From Calliopum simillimum (Eukaryota; Arthropoda; Insecta; Diptera; Lauxaniidae): a stretch of DNA of 64,000 bases. The position numbers were made by a program, and so were the translations under genes. How positions within the stretch are numbered: position 1 is the first letter of the stretch; every line of letters begins with the position of its first letter. The notes beneath the pieces were generated by a model. The model searched no databases and was not told the DNA's origin. It saw only the letters and a list, made by a program, of their open reading frames with translations. Shown here one piece after another: positions 1-13,330 of the stretch. The DNA lies in contig OX638368.1 of NCBI GenBank assembly GCA_951812925.1, forward strand, positions 154,118,492 to 154,182,491, given 5' to 3'.

Positions 1-190
1 GTTTCCAATTTAGGTTTCTGTCTACTATTATTCCTAAAAATTTTGCACTGTCTTTGAGCTCAAGCTCCTGTCCATTTACTTTTGGCAACGTGAAAATCGG
101 GACCTTCCTTCTGTTGTTCGGTTTTAGTTGGGTTAATATTTAACCCACAATTGGTTGCCAATTTTGTTAAGATACGAAGCGCTGTCTATA
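1..190 (-). pseudogene. LINE reverse transcriptase fragment, running off the left edge
   Basis: Reading the reverse complement from about 190 down to 1 gives peptides typical of the non-LTR retrotransposon RT 'thumb' side: GLNINPTKTE, then after a one-frame shift LKDSAKFLGIIVDRNLNWK. In jockey/R1/I-type LINEs the matching stretch follows the YADD catalytic box and ends with a conserved FLGI/YLGV-DxxLxW motif. The frame changes around 100-110, and an in-frame TAG sits just upstream of the first block, so the copy is broken. The downstream (C-terminal) part would lie outside the window. The clade is inferred from motif style only. Confidence 0.72.
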
Positions 191-2640
191 ACAATATTGA
201 TATGTATACTCTACTGAAAAATTATTACTGTGATGTAGCTTACCTATTAAAATAATAATAAATATTTTTTTTTAAAAATGGGGTCTTACACCTCCTTGAA
301 AGTTCTCATTTGTTTTTAGTACAATTATCTGGGAGAATAAAATCGGGTTGCCTGGAAAGTTTTCCGGGATTGTTGCAAATGCCAGCGCGAGCGATACGAT
401 TAGAGGAGGCAAAGTTGAAATTCTGAAAGAGCATATCGAAATCTATAAAATAACTCATTTGCAAAAATACCGAGAAACTTTCCAGGTAAAACTACTAAAT
501 GACTGTACTATTTGGGACAATAAATAAAGAAGTTAATTGATCAAGAAACTATCAGAAATCATATAATTAAATTATATTTCAAACCAAATGTGCTTAAAAT
601 ACTAACTCAAAAAAACTTTTATATCCTAAAAAAACAATCAATCAAACTTTAAATTAAAATTCAGCATTTAGCCGAAACACAACAAAAGAAACAAAAATAC
701 TGAAATTGAAAAGTTTTGTTACATCCAGTGGGAAATGTGGCCTGCTGGCTGATTCATTTAGTAAAATTAAATAGTTGCCTTTTGGGTATAAACTTTTAAT
801 TAGCACACAAGTACAAAAGCAAAGGAAAGTATAAAGCAGAAGGTAAAAAATGACAACAACTTTAAGAATTGTAAGTCATTAATTTTTGTGAAATTAAGAT
901 GGGGTCACTTGAAGTTCGGATTGTCCTGAAAGATAGTAGGATATTGGCCTATCTGACCTTTTAGCATATGTTGCTGTGAATGAATGTAACAGTCTCCTAA
1001 CCTACAATAAATCTTGTTTGGTATTGTTACGTCTTATTTCTTGTTACTGTTTATTAATACTATAAATGAAAAAAAATTTGAAAAAATCTGATTGTTTTTA
1101 GTTGTTTTATTTCAAATTTAGTTAATGCACATATACCTATTTCCCTGAGGTATTTATAAGTATCGTTGTTTGAAATAGAATTAGGAGACTTTTGATTGTT
1201 TATTTAGTTATCAATGCGTAAATAGAATTATTCTACTAACACTTAGTAACTGATAGAAAAAATATAAAAAGTTGCACTCTTGTTCTAAATGAGTAAAACC
1301 ATGCATATACATATTTTCTGGTAAACAGACATTGCACAACAATTAGTTCTATGCAATGAAATACAATTCCGGCGAAACACAGAAATTGTCGCAATATAAA
1401 GGACAAACAAACAAATGTGTATAAACAATGTAAAGTGATCACCACTCAAAGACAAGGGGTTGAGGAAAAACCGGAGTGGAAGCAAACTCTGCAACATAGA
1501 TGTAGACGAACAAGGGTGACTTTAAATTGGAAAAAAATTGGGAAAGAGTCTTGCAACATTTTGACATTCCGATTACTTCGACTTTTTCAACATTATCCAA
1601 TTTCTTCAAAATTGTTTTTTCGTTGTCAGTTTTTTTATGCAGGGTAAAACGCCCAATCATTAGATCCTCAATTTTTTACAATATAAGCTGTAAGTATCGT
1701 GAAAATATGCTTCGATATAATTAGTGTGTTAGGCATGATGCCTATTTTGTGTTTTATTGTATGGGGAAGCGGGCACAACACCCCTTTTTCTGATTCTCTA
1801 AATTTTCCTTAGAAACCTATAGGAGCACCAAAAAACATATTGTGTGAATATGGTTCCAATATGTTTGGAAGCCCCACCTAAGGAAGGGTCAGAGGGGTTA
1901 GGCTCCAAAGGAAAAAATGTTTCTCTTTGAAAAGCAATGGTGGTTGGTCATTCATTTAAGCCCCCTCTAGTCTTTCCTAAACGGGAAAATATTGGTTTAC
2001 TTAAAAATGAGGGTATGTTTTGATCTAGACCCCTGTGGTGCGGAGTCCCAGGGTGACCCAAAATAATGTATTTCATATTCGGTTTCGAAATTAGTAAAGC
2101 CCGGCATCAAACCCCACGAGCTCTTTTGTTGTTGTACAGTGTAATAGAAGTAAGTTAGCTTCTACAGCTATTAGTCTTGTTCGCTTCTAAGCTCAAAGCT
2201 TTAAATCAAGTCAGAAACTTATGAAATAAACAATGGAAAGGAAAAAATTATGAAGGTTATTTGTTATTTTTTTTGTAATTTTTTCTAAGTTCTTTCACAC
2301 TTTCTCAACATACCCACTCAGGCCATGTGTGCTTTTTAGACCAATCATATGTTATGTACTATAGCAAAAATTTAAAATTTGACATACCTCACTCACAGGC
2401 GCTAAAAAGTTTTCTGTTGGTATAAGTATCAATTATAAAAATTTTGGTCCTGATCGAAAAATATTTGACCGTGCCCCCAGGGCGTTGAAGGTCGGAAATA
2501 CGCTATTTATACGAAAATATGTGTCTTTTATCGAAAAAATTAGTCCTATCTTTGAAACTACTTATTCGACATTTGTGAATTCAATTTTGTACGTATATGA
2601 ATAATATTTAAGTACATAGCATTCAATATAAAATGTTTAA
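191..2640. other. No gene recognised; AT-rich non-coding DNA
   Basis: Poly-A/T runs and short ORFs of fewer than 80 codons on both strands, none with a recognisable motif. A stretch near 1740-2130 is less AT-rich (GGGTCAGAGGGG, CCCCTGTGGTG words) and may be a decayed repeat, but I cannot assign it. Confidence 0.5.
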
Positions 2641-3055
2641 TGCCACGCCCCCTCGACCCCAAATTTGTCTTATTTCTGGAAATATTTGGCTCAGGTGAAT
2701 GAGATTCTGCACATAAGTAATTGGCATTGGGAAAAAAATTTTCAATGAAAAATGGGCGGGGCTACGCCCTCTCCTTCTAAAAAACCAAATTTGTCATATC
2801 TCTTAAAACAATTTTACACATGTGAATAAGATTTTATTTCAGGTAAACAGAACGATATCGCCACTCACTAATCAGTAAATTTTATTCCTTTTTTTTCGGA
2901 AAAACTATATTTGTATGAGAATAAGTGTAAATGGCATTGGGTAAAAAAATGTTCGGGGCGACGCCCCCTCTTTCCATAAAAAAAAAACAAATTTTTCATA
3001 TCTTTGAAACAATGTGACACAGGTGAATAAGATTTGATTTCAAGTGAAGTGAAGC
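2641..3055. repeat. Diverged tandem repeat, about three units
   Basis: Three successive blocks, beginning near 2643, 2762 and 2960, share the order ACGCCCCCTC, AAATTTGTCATATCT, ACAGGTGAATAAGATT and GGCATTGGG. Units are roughly 120-200 bp and differ by insertions and substitutions. No coding potential is visible. The words CCACGCCC and 'ATAAGATTT' are typical of decayed non-autonomous elements in fly genomes, but I cannot name the family. Confidence 0.65.
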
Positions 3056-6000
3056 GAACAGGGTTGAAATCTCATGCAATCATGACGAAACATCATTACC
3101 TAAATACACACGGATCAATGTATATTCTTGCAAAAGGTACACCTCAATATTCACACATTTTGACACTTTAGAGGACAATAAGAATAGCAAATATCACATA
3201 TGCGACGAGCAACACCAGAATCAACACACATTTTGTTGTTATATCGTATTCTTAAGGACACTTGCTGCAGTTTCCTTTGCTTTATACATTCTCTTTCTTT
3301 TTTTATTTCTGCTCCTTGTGAGGACAAGTGTTATTGCTTTAGTTGTTGTTATTGTTGTTGCTTTTATTGTATTTGTTGCTGTTTGTGCTGTTAGTTTTGT
3401 ACTTGAATTTGCAAGTGTTGTTTGTTTATTATTTGCAACAACATCAGCAGCAATAACAGCTTTTGTTGTTTATGCTGCTGCTGCTGCTGTGTGTGCAGTT
3501 AATAATAAAAAATAAAATAAAATTATTAAAAAAAAACAAAAGAAAAAAGAAAAACAAAAAAACAATTCAGAAGGGCAGAAGGCGAGTGCTCACTTTTGTG
3601 ATTATTTGCTGGAATTAGTGTTCATATTGGCGCCATGTGCATGAGGATTTGGAATAAATTATTAAAAATTAAAAGTGTCGTTTGCAGAAAACTTTAATTA
3701 TATCAAAATTGAGAACAATTTATTACGTGTATTAATCTTCCCTCAACACATTAGCATTTCGCTCGAAGCGAACAATAGAAGAAGAATTTAAGATTCTAAA
3801 ATTCGTCCACATTGGGGTTCGTTTTATTTTTAGAAAGCATGTTCGAACACATCCTTAGTTTTCATATTATGGGCTTTCAAATAGTTACTGGGATTTGAAG
3901 CGGAAATTCTTAAGGAGTTGTATATAGAATTGAATCGGTCATTTTTAAAATGGGATATGTGTCGCTCGGTAGAGAATTATTCTTTTGCTTTTTTGCCACT
4001 GTGGCGACGGTACTGGTTGGTTTATCTATTTTTCAAGTACGCAAAATACTGCTTACTATTATTGTTAGTTAACTTCTATCACTAAAATCGCACTAAAATA
4101 AGGTTTACCAAACTTATGAGCGCTTTTCTTAAATTTCCCAAAAGATTTAATTTTGTCACATATCCCCTTTTAAAAATGACAGATTCAATTAACCTATGTT
4201 TCATTAAATATTTAAAATAAAATGCGTGTTTCTTATGGCGTGTATATACAATTGTAGTAATTTTCAATTTGCGATAATAATAATAATAAAATTTAATTTT
4301 ATATTTTCTAAAAATAAAACAAAACTCAATATTAAATAAAGTAGACTAATTTTGTTTTTTACTTCTGATTAATCTCCACTATCTAAAAATTCAAGAAAGA
4401 AAACATTAGTTCATACAGCATAATCTTTAATTACCACACCAACAAAGAAAAATGAAAATGGAACCTTGATTAATTCAAATTGGATGACGCTCCTTGGCGT
4501 TATGACGATAACGCTTACACTAACGCCAACGCACCCTAGTGAAATATTTAGCTGAATAACTGGGAAATATAAAAATAAATTTCCATATTAAAAAGGTTAC
4601 TAAATACAACAGCAATAGGGAAATAGTGTAGTAACAATAAGAAAACCACATTAAAAATGAGGTGCTTCATAAAAAGTCTACGCAATGCATAAATTATTTA
4701 ATATGAAAAAACAAAAATAATTCCTTTATTATGAAAATATTACTTAAGGTCACATTACAATCAGCCATACAGGCACTACGAGAATTAACTAAGCAAGCCC
4801 ACGCTTACCACATACGCTTACGCACATTTTCGCAATGTGGCATTAGCCCAATAGGAAAAATATATTTTTTCTAAAATCAAACTCGAAAAATTCAACATTG
4901 CATCATAGTGGTTATTTCAAAATTTGTGGTCTGAATTGATGATATATCTGCATGATTTCAAGATATCCTTAAATAAAGTTGCAGAGAGCACTGTTTTTGG
5001 GCTTATTGCGCAGTTCCAGGAGCTTTTCCATCCAAACTGAATAGGTGAAGCTGCGCCATAAACCTGAAAACAACACATCCTGCAACTTCAAGCAAGTATA
5101 TTTCGCGAAATCTTGCATATAACAAAAAATTATCAAAACGCTATACTTTTCTAGATAATTCAACTAAATTTTACTCAGACACTACAAACTGGAAATCCAA
5201 GCTTCGATCAGAAACTTGGTTTATTCGGACAAGAGGCCGTGGCACCTCCCATATACTGAAAGTTTTCGAAAGGTTGTAGTACAAACTTTTGAGGTAAGAC
5301 AGCAAAATTTCGCAAAGATTCGTGGAATAAATAGTGGAAGTTCCGAACAAAAACTAATTGAATTTGTACAAATAGCAAGGCATAACCCAGACAAACTTAA
5401 TTTTTAAATTGCAGTCACTTTTGGATCTTCAGAATGTTTAGATGTGTCACATAGAAAAAAACCCTCAACGCAAAATATGCATATGTAGAATTTGTTTTGT
5501 AATTCTCAGCCAGCTCAGATGGCCCTAGCAATGAACTTTGCCTTGTCAATCATACACATATCAATAATGCTAACTTCAGATATTCTTGCAGTGACCACAT
5601 TTTCTACTGATACAAAATCTGATTGCGTGTTAGCAATAAATTTCTTTTGTAGGCTTTAATATGTACAATTTCCAAAACGTACAGCATATGAGTAAGTGAG
5701 TGTGGAAGGCAGATGCGTTTACATTAGTACTTACTTAGAACGTAGCCACTACGAAAAATAACAGCAAAGCATAAATTAAATAATATAGAATCGCCCAGTG
5801 GTCAAAACTCGACCACAAATGTACTAAATAATTTTAGTACTTTTTGGACACTTTAAGTACTTTTTTTTGCTATTTGGTACGAAATAGAAAAGCTCATTTA
5901 TTATTCCAGTTACATATAACTCAAGCGAAATATAAGCAAAACAAAAAAACATGAAGTCGGTTCTATGCTTTTTGTCTTTCTCTGTGCTTTATCCTTTTTT

Positions 6001-6477
6001 CAGATCTGTGTTGTTGTTAATATCGAAAAATTTGTATATAATTTTACTTGGCTTAAAGTCAAAATATTTATATAGTTTCTACTTTGTGCACATCTACATA
6101 CAAATACCTTTCTAATGGTGTATAATTTAAAGTTAATTAAAAAAAAAGATGGACAAGTTTTTGTGTTGCGTATTAATATATAGATGTTACACTATACAGC
6201 GCTGCCATAAATTAAAGGCTAACATCCTTTGCGAACTCTTCAAGCAATTAAAATTATTAAAGTCCTGTAGTGTGACAAAAATTTAAAAATGTATTTTTTG
6301 GCGCTAAACTTAAATACGAACTTCATTAAGTTAGGATTTAAGGATATCCTTGACTTAAAATTGAAAAAAAAAAAAACTCAATAAACGCACTAGGCACTAA
6401 CTCAGTTTTTTCCTCGCTTCAATTTTCGAAAAGCACTAAATCTGTTAGGAAATATACTTACATTGTTCGCATTTTCG
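3056..6477. other. No gene recognised; non-coding with simple repeats
   Basis: Contains a TTG/TGCTG-rich simple stretch at 3315-3500 that makes low-complexity ORFs (V/A/C-rich), and a short GATAATAATAATAATAA run near 4273. GCTTACGC-type words recur near 4510 and 4800. ORFs at 4082-4267, 4969-5163 and 5216-5407 are short and show no family motif. I see no promoter, splice pattern or conserved protein. Confidence 0.5.
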
Positions 6478-6625
6478 TTTTTATACACTACTGAGTGTAG
6501 TTATATTCGATTTGTCCTTCGGTTTGCAACGCAGAGAAGGAGGCGTGGCAAATAAAGAAAACTATAGATATTATTGATCAGCGTAACCTCTTGAGTTGAT
6601 ATAGCAATATGGTCTGTTTGTCCGT
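6478..6625 (+). repeat. Dispersed dipteran repeat, copy 1 (TTGATCAGCG core)
   Basis: The order GTCCTTCGGTTTGCAACGC, AGAGAAGGAGGCGTGG, TATTATTGATCAGCG, CCTCTTGAGT, GTCTGTTTGTCCG is shared with the reverse complement of 30677-30829. This arrangement (a constant 'tatatattcttgatcagc' phrase followed by 'gtccgtctgtccg') is one I recognise from Drosophila non-coding DNA. It is an interspersed repeat without an ORF here. I do not assign a family name. Confidence 0.65.
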
Positions 6626-6917
6626 TGATTAGAGACTCTTCAGCGCAATATATTCAAAAAAGTCGATTAATTAACTTTCGAACAAGATGTTACGTCGATT
6701 TGGCTGCGTTGCGTACACGGTGATACGGAAGAAAATTATTTACGTATAAAAGTGTCGCTAAAATCGGTTGATATGAAAAAATTTGTGTTTTTTTTCTGAT
6801 TCAGAATCTGTTTTTAGCGAAATCCTATCAGATCCCCTTCAAAAGTTATACTAAAAATACCTTTTAATAAGTATTTTTGGAATTCTTCAATCAAAAATAT
6901 GTTGTTACATTTTCATA

Positions 6918-7265
6918 AGGTTACGAAGCTTCTGGGAGGTAATAGGAGAGGCCTAGATTTACAAAAAATTTTACCCGGAGGGGGGTCTAAAATGTACCCC
7001 TAAGGAGTTATAGGGTTAAAACTGATTTTCTGCCTCTTTTCAGAAAAAAAATTTTTCTTGGATCACCCTAACGTTTTGGGGAAAACATTTCTATTGCAAA
7101 GATTTAGCTAATTGTAAGATCTTTCAGATAGTGTATATGGCTTATAGGGTTTAAAAGGATTTCTCAAAGTTCTGGACATTTAAAATTGATATTTTAATTT
7201 TTTTCCCCCATTTTTTTGACTTTGATGGCCATTTTAGTATGAAAAAGGTCCTATTACTATAGCTT
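6918..7265 (+). repeat. Interspersed repeat family C, copy 1
   Basis: About 345 bp colinear with 25418-25756: AGGTTACGAA, GGGAGGT, AGAGGCCTGG/AGAGGCCTAG, GGAGTTATAGGGTTAAAACTG, ATTTTCTG, GGATCACCCTAA, TTAGCTAATTG, GACTTTGATGGCCATTTTAGTAT and a final GTCCTATTA. Divergence is substantial, with substitutions and small indels throughout. The short minus-strand ORF across it (7151-7339) is lysine/serine-rich and looks incidental. An inverted half-copy occurs at 26012-26175. Confidence 0.75.
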
Positions 7266-10200
7266 TTTGTAATTTTTTTTGAAATCTTAGTTAAATATTC
7301 TTTCATGCGATAGTACATTTGATTGAGGTTAGACAACAATACTTTTCTACTTTCGTAGTGGTACTACCATAAATGAAAAAAATGCTCCCACAGTTGAGCC
7401 GCTATATCGAATTTTATGAAATTTTGTTAGAGATAGGGTTAATATGGTCTGTATGTTTTAAGTTGGCTTTGCCACGCCCCTTACGAGTAAATATGATAAC
7501 TGATGCGGATTTGTTTGTTTAAGTTAACAATTGGGTGGTCTTTTTAAAGTCAAATCAAAATGCTCGTATTTCGGCCACAAACCAAACTCTTAGTATTAAC
7601 ATATCCTTAAAAATCTCTGGAAATTCCGCATAAAGTTTACAATTAAAATTTCATCTTCGTACTTTGCTATGTCTTCATTCATATTATGCTGTATTTAACC
7701 CTTGTTAGCCTCTTACATCAAAGTAGTCAGTCTGCCAAGCAGTCAATCAGTCATTGTTTGATGACTATACATTGTAACTCAGTTCTGTTTTTCTATTGCT
7801 TTTGTTGATGTTTTTGTTGCAATCATATTTCATCTACTTTTCATTTTTTAAGATTACTGTCACTCACTCATACACCCTATCTAACATTCAGTCAGCCAGT
7901 CAGTCATACACTCCTTAGGCATACCATACATGCATACATATGTATTCGTACAATTGTATTTATATTGGAACACTCATTCAGCGCTTGACTCACGTGACAT
8001 GTCTCAAGTACCTCGGTTGGTTTATTCTATATTTGTTACGTTCATAATGTTTTGTGGTTACTGTTGTGGTAAGTCATCCACGATTTTATATTTCTAGCAG
8101 TTTCGTGTTACTGCCTTTGTTGGGAGGAGGGAAACGTTAGTTTTCTCCCTTGACTTGCGTTTATTGTTGTTGTCGGTCAGGCAAAAGAAATGAAAGAATG
8201 TTAGATTAGTTTAAATCACGCGATACATTTGACATCAGAATAAGGGGAAAAAGTTAAAGACGGAACAGAAAAGAAATTATTATTTATAATAATCAACAAA
8301 TCAAGAACATATTGTAAAATATGAGAGTATCTGGCCCTTTGGTTGGTATTTTTGTTTGTGAACATTGTTCAGCTAAACCCACCATGACCCTAAAACCATA
8401 ATCATATTTTTTTACTTATAAATGACAACACAGGCACACAAAAAAATAAATTCAAGATCCAGAGAGTACAATCCCAGACGCCATGAACTTTGAGGCGCGA
8501 AGTCCGAATATTGCTTTCAAAAAGTACATTGGAATGTTTGTTTCACTACTAGCGCCCTCTTAATAACTTAAAAATTTGAATTTTGTGCGTTTATTTAGGT
8601 TTTAAGATGCCCTGAAACCGAAAATGATGACATTAAATAGTTTGAAACACTCATTTAAACCCTAGTACCCCACTTACAGCCCCCAAAAGTTGTTTTATAA
8701 AAAAAAAAGTTGTTGGTTAGCTGGAGCCGAAAATGACAACAAAAAATAATTTCAGCAGCACAATTACCCCCTAAGATCCCCTTGAAAGGGGTTTAGTGTT
8801 CCGCATCTTATAAAAAATTTAAAATGTATGTGAGTGTTTTTTGCGTTATCGACCAAGATTCGACTTGACATCTCCGATTTCTATGAAAATTGGTGAAAAG
8901 TTAATATTTGACACACATATTACTGTGGTAAAACGATTTTCCGAAATTCTGAAAATTTTCAAGATGGCGGCCATAGGAAGTTTTTTTCAGCCTTTGGATA
9001 CTCCCATATTTAAAAATTTATAGCTCCTCGGCTTCTTAACCGATTTTAATGAAATTTTCAGGGTTTCTGTAGAAAAGTATGAGCTTTTGAAAAATGTTAT
9101 GATTTAGCTGTGCAAATGTTTGATTTTAGACAACTTAAAAAAAAAAAAAAAGTTAACATAACATTTAACGCAAAAAAGTTTTTCCACATATGAAATAAAA
9201 AAAGTTTTTTTTTCACACATTAGCATTCTCCACTTCATTTAAATCCATATTTACCGACTTTTCATGAAGATATGAATACATGTATGTATTTTCCAAGTAG
9301 TTTGTCAGTATTGTTTAGGTATGTTGTAAAAATATTTTACAATAAAGAAAATGTTAGAAAAATGTTCAAAGTTTTCGTTACCTCAATGCATCATAACTCA
9401 TTTGTTAGACGTCAAGTTGAGCGCACAATTTTGACATAACAATTAAGTAACAAACAATAAGGTAGGTACGCAATAGAACAAAGAAGGATTACCTTAAGAA
9501 GTTTAACCTAATTTTTCTTGCTACTTACCGAATAATAAGTAAGTACACATGCATGTGTATACATATGTTCTCTATATAAATCTAAATAAGACTGGCTAAA
9601 AAAAAATTAAGAAATTTCGTTTCGTTTCGTCTTGGAATTTTTCAAAGTTTTTCTCTACTTTAAAATAATAAATTTATATTCTTAATAAACGATAGTCTCT
9701 TGAGTTTTCGCATCTCTTTCTATTTCCTTTCTGTTGCCAACATCTCTGAAATCTTAAATATTAGAAAAAATTGTTATAAAATCGTTTTAAAAATTCATAA
9801 AATTATCAATAATGATCCTTTTTGCTGTTTTATATAACATCTCTAGTACGTCCACGATAAAATTAGCCTCAAAAACAAAAAGATGTAAGCTTTTTCTCTA
9901 CAACTAAATCCATATTTTTAGTATGTTTAATTTCTCAGGAAAATTTTTGTATTGGTTTTCTCAAAATTTTTTTAACTTAAATTGGAACAAAATGCCTCAT
10001 TTTTATAGTAAAATTTTGCTTCATTTCTTTTTGCTTTTTAATATTTGAAATGATTTATGCCTATGGGAGATTTTTTTTTTTTTTCAGTTTTGATTTTTTC
10101 TGTCTTTTACTGTCATTCTCTACTAACACAAACTCTAAAAATCCTGCAGCCTTGCAACAGCAATATTAGTTGGGCAGTCCTAGCTGCACAGCTACCAAGC

Positions 10201-10439
10201 CAAATGATAAATATGACAATGAAGTTATCCATTTATTTCCATGGAACCGTGCAGCACAGGACTAAGGACCAAACGAACGAGACACTGACACATGACATAG
10301 CGAATGAACATAACAAACGAGACGACAGATAGAGTAACCCAGACAGATAGATAGGAGAACATTTGAAAAGAAAATAATAAAAGACAATTGCAAAAAAAAA
10401 CATCTCTTAAAGCAATTGTCATACAGTGGAAAAAAAAAA
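7266..10439. other. No gene recognised; non-coding, scattered simple sequence
   Basis: Includes CAGTCA-rich stretches at 7720-7750 and 7885-7910, several poly-A/T tracts, and phrases such as 'cttaaccgattttaatgaaattttcag' near 9030 (in two pieces) that recur in decayed fly repeats. ORFs at 8841-9023 and 10057-10332 show no recognisable domain. Confidence 0.5.
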
Positions 10440-11350
10440 AAAACGAAATGAAATGAAATGAAATGAAACGAAATGAAATGAAATGAAATGAAATGAAATG
10501 AAATGAAATGAAATGAAATGAAATGAAATGAAATGAAATGAAATGAAATGAAATGAAATGAAATGAAATGAAATGAAATGAAATGAAATGAAATGAAATG
10601 AAATGAAATGAAATGAAATGAAATGAAATGAAATGAAATGAAATGAAATGAAATGAAATGAAATGAAATGAAATGAAATGAAATGAAATGAAATGAAATG
10701 AAATGAAATGAAATGAAATGAAATGAAATGAAATGAAATGAAATGAAATGAAATGAAATGAAATGAAATGAAATGAAATGAAATGAAATGAAATGAAATG
10801 AAATGAAATGAAATGAAATGAAATGAAATGAAATGAAATGAAATGAAATGAAATGAAATGAAATGAAATGAAATGAAATGAAATGAAATGAAATGAAATG
10901 AAATGAAATGAAATGAAATGAAATGAAATGAAATGAAATGAAATGAAATGAAATGAAATGAAATGAAATGAAATGAAATGAAATGAAATGAAATGAAATG
11001 AAATGAAATGAAATGAAATGAAATGAAATGAAATGAAATGAAATGAAATGAAATGAAATGAAATGAAATGAAATGAAATGAAATGAAATGAAATGAAATG
11101 AAATGAAATGAAATGAAATGAAATGAAATGAAATGAAATGAAATGAAATGAAATGAAATGAAATGAAATGAAATGAAATGAAAAGAAATGAAATGAAATG
11201 AAATGAAATGAAATGAAATGAAATGAAATGAAATGAAATGAAATGAAATGAAATGAAATGAAATGAAATGAAATGAAATGGAACGAAACGAAATGAAATG
11301 AAATGAAATGAAATGAAATGAAATGAAATGAAATGAAATGAAATGAAAAG
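10440..11350. repeat. (AAATG)n pentanucleotide array, about 180 copies
   Basis: A 5-bp tandem array of about 905 bp. The interior from about 10471 to 11180 reads as an uninterrupted run of about 142 perfect AAATG units. Variant units (AAACG, AAAAG, GAACG) occur only at the two ends: 10441, 10466, 11181 and 11281-11290. A poly-A tract (10430-10443) abuts the left end. Because the unit is 5 bp and free of stops on the minus strand, it produces two long overlapping ORFs of a repeating S-F-H-F-I pentapeptide, which I regard as artefacts. Confidence 0.97.
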
Positions 11351-12822
11351 TAGCAAAGTAAAAAGAAATAAGCATTGTTAGAGTGTAGTTACAAAAAAGA
11401 TTTTTCTCTTTCACTAACACAAAATGATAGAACATATTTTGTCCTACAGCGCATAACATATTCCAAAACATACTTTCGTACATGTGCTGCTTTATCGCAG
11501 AATTACTTGTACAAATAATAAAAGCCTACCAGGATGACGATACTATTGCTGCTGCTCGAGCATTTGTTTTGTCCCAATTTTGAAATTTTACTCCAAAAGT
11601 CGTTGACCAAATCTGTTGTCAGTCGTCGTTGTGGCTCAGTTGCTTGCTGACTGACTGACTGACGATTGACTTTTATGCATTTTGCTGCTAACATCAAATG
11701 AAAATGCTTCGTTGGTCGGTCATTTGGCGCTTTTTAGGCTACCAATGGAACCAATAGCAGCAACCGACGATGACAACAACAATAATAATACAAAAACAGC
11801 ACATAGGATTGAGCCAACCGTTCACTAGAGCATAACTATTTTACGGTTCAAAGCGTTTGGTGACGATGGTTGCAACAAAAACGATGACAATAGTGGTCCA
11901 TCATCGGCGACTGAATTGCTGAATTTTGTTCAGGCTGAAGTTGCAAAAGTGTGGAAGTGCTGTAGAGTGCAAAAAAAGTTTTGAAATTGTAAATAAGAAA
12001 GAATTTCTCTTAATTTTTAACTCAACGTACAGTGGAACAGAAGTTGAGAGTTTGCAATTGAAAATATTATAATGAATATGGTGTAAACCATATCAACTCG
12101 ATCAAGATTTATTTGGTAAAACCCGATTTGGCTATAAATTGGTATAAGTAATTGGGGCATAGTGGAAAAAATACCTACCAAATTTTTTTTTTAAAAATTT
12201 AATAAAATTGTAATTTTTAGGCGAATTTTTTTTCGAGCACCTATTACTTTAGTTGCATTTATCCAATTCCCAATTTTAAGGTGTCATATGATTTGCCTTG
12301 AAGCAGGCTTTAAAATGAAAACTAGCGAAAATAATTTTGTTTTTATTATAGTTTACACTTGAAAAAAATTTTTAAATAGAGTTTCCCAAAATACGTCATC
12401 TTCAATTTTTTTATTTTTCCTGAAAAAAAAAAAAAATAAAAATACAAGTGTAACTTACAAGTTCACCAAATATTGGAGTGGGCCTGGGAGTGACTCTCCA
12501 GAAAAACAGTATATTCCGCATTTTTTCAGTACACCATCATAGTCCAGTTTTTGGAAAAAGTGGGAAAAAAGACTCATTAAAACATTTAGAGTCGTACAAA
12601 AATTTTAAGGATTTTAGTTAAAAAACAATTTATGATTTATGTCAAATTAGAAATATTCTTTTTATCGCATCAAAACCGTAATTTTGAGATTTCGTATGAC
12701 CTATTTCGAATATTTTTGAGATCGTTATAAAATATGTATATAAAGTATTAAGATGTAGGTATAGTAAAATTCTGAAACAATATCCCAATAAAACTTTTGA
12801 ATAAATTTGTAGCCTCTTATAC
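11351..12822. other. No gene recognised; non-coding
   Basis: Includes a short GACTGACTGACTGACG run near 11648 and AAC/ACAACAATAATAATA simple sequence near 11775. No protein motif or hairpin structure stood out. Confidence 0.5.
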
Positions 12823-13330
12823 GATAATTGATTACCTAACGCATTACTTGAATGTTAAAACATGCTAAATATTACATGTAATGCAATAAATAATGAAATA
12901 CTTTTTCAATTACATCTAATGCAATGGGTAATCATTTCGAAAGTTTTTTACTTTAGATTTTTTGATTTTAAAGTCATTCTGACTTTAATATTCGTTTATA
13001 TTTCAAAAGAAATAAATAGTAAAATGATAATATTTCAGATAATGTTTCCGCTGATGAACGTTTGGCCCAAAACAGAACCCTATATATCTGTAACATCCTA
13101 CTACATTAGTTCAGTGCTTATGTAACCTAAAAGTAACCCAGAAAGTAATCGATACAAATAATTTTTTCGATTACCCGATCGATTACATGTAAGCGAGTGT
13201 TTTATTAGGGTAATCGATTACGCCCAATGACATGCATGTGTTAAAATAATGCCTTATGTAACCCAGAAAGTAATCGATGCAAACAATTTTTTAGATTACT
13301 CGATCGATTACATGTTAACGATGATTTTAC
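12823..13330. repeat. GATTAC/ATCGAT-rich block with a direct repeat
   Basis: Within about 500 bp the words GATTAC, GTAATC, ATTAC and ATCGAT recur many times. A ~65-bp unit is directly repeated about 125 bp apart, at 13134-13195 and 13258-13318: AACCCAGAAAGTAATCGAT, then a T-rich spacer, then GATTACYCGATCGATTACAT. Between them lies GGGTAATCGATTACGCCC, itself nearly palindromic. It resembles either a decayed element or a cluster of homeodomain/BEAF-DREF-like sites. Only the repetition is seen directly. Confidence 0.6.

Noticed and set aside
3200..3515. Two overlapping Cys/Val/Ala-rich ORFs
   Set aside because: They come from a TTG/TGCTG simple stretch read in two frames; low complexity and no signal or domain.
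10262..11483. Two long minus-strand ORFs (over 350 codons) of a repeating S-F-H-F-I pentapeptide
   Set aside because: They are the translation of the AAATG array: a 5-bp unit without stops is open in several frames. Flanking parts show no start context or domain.
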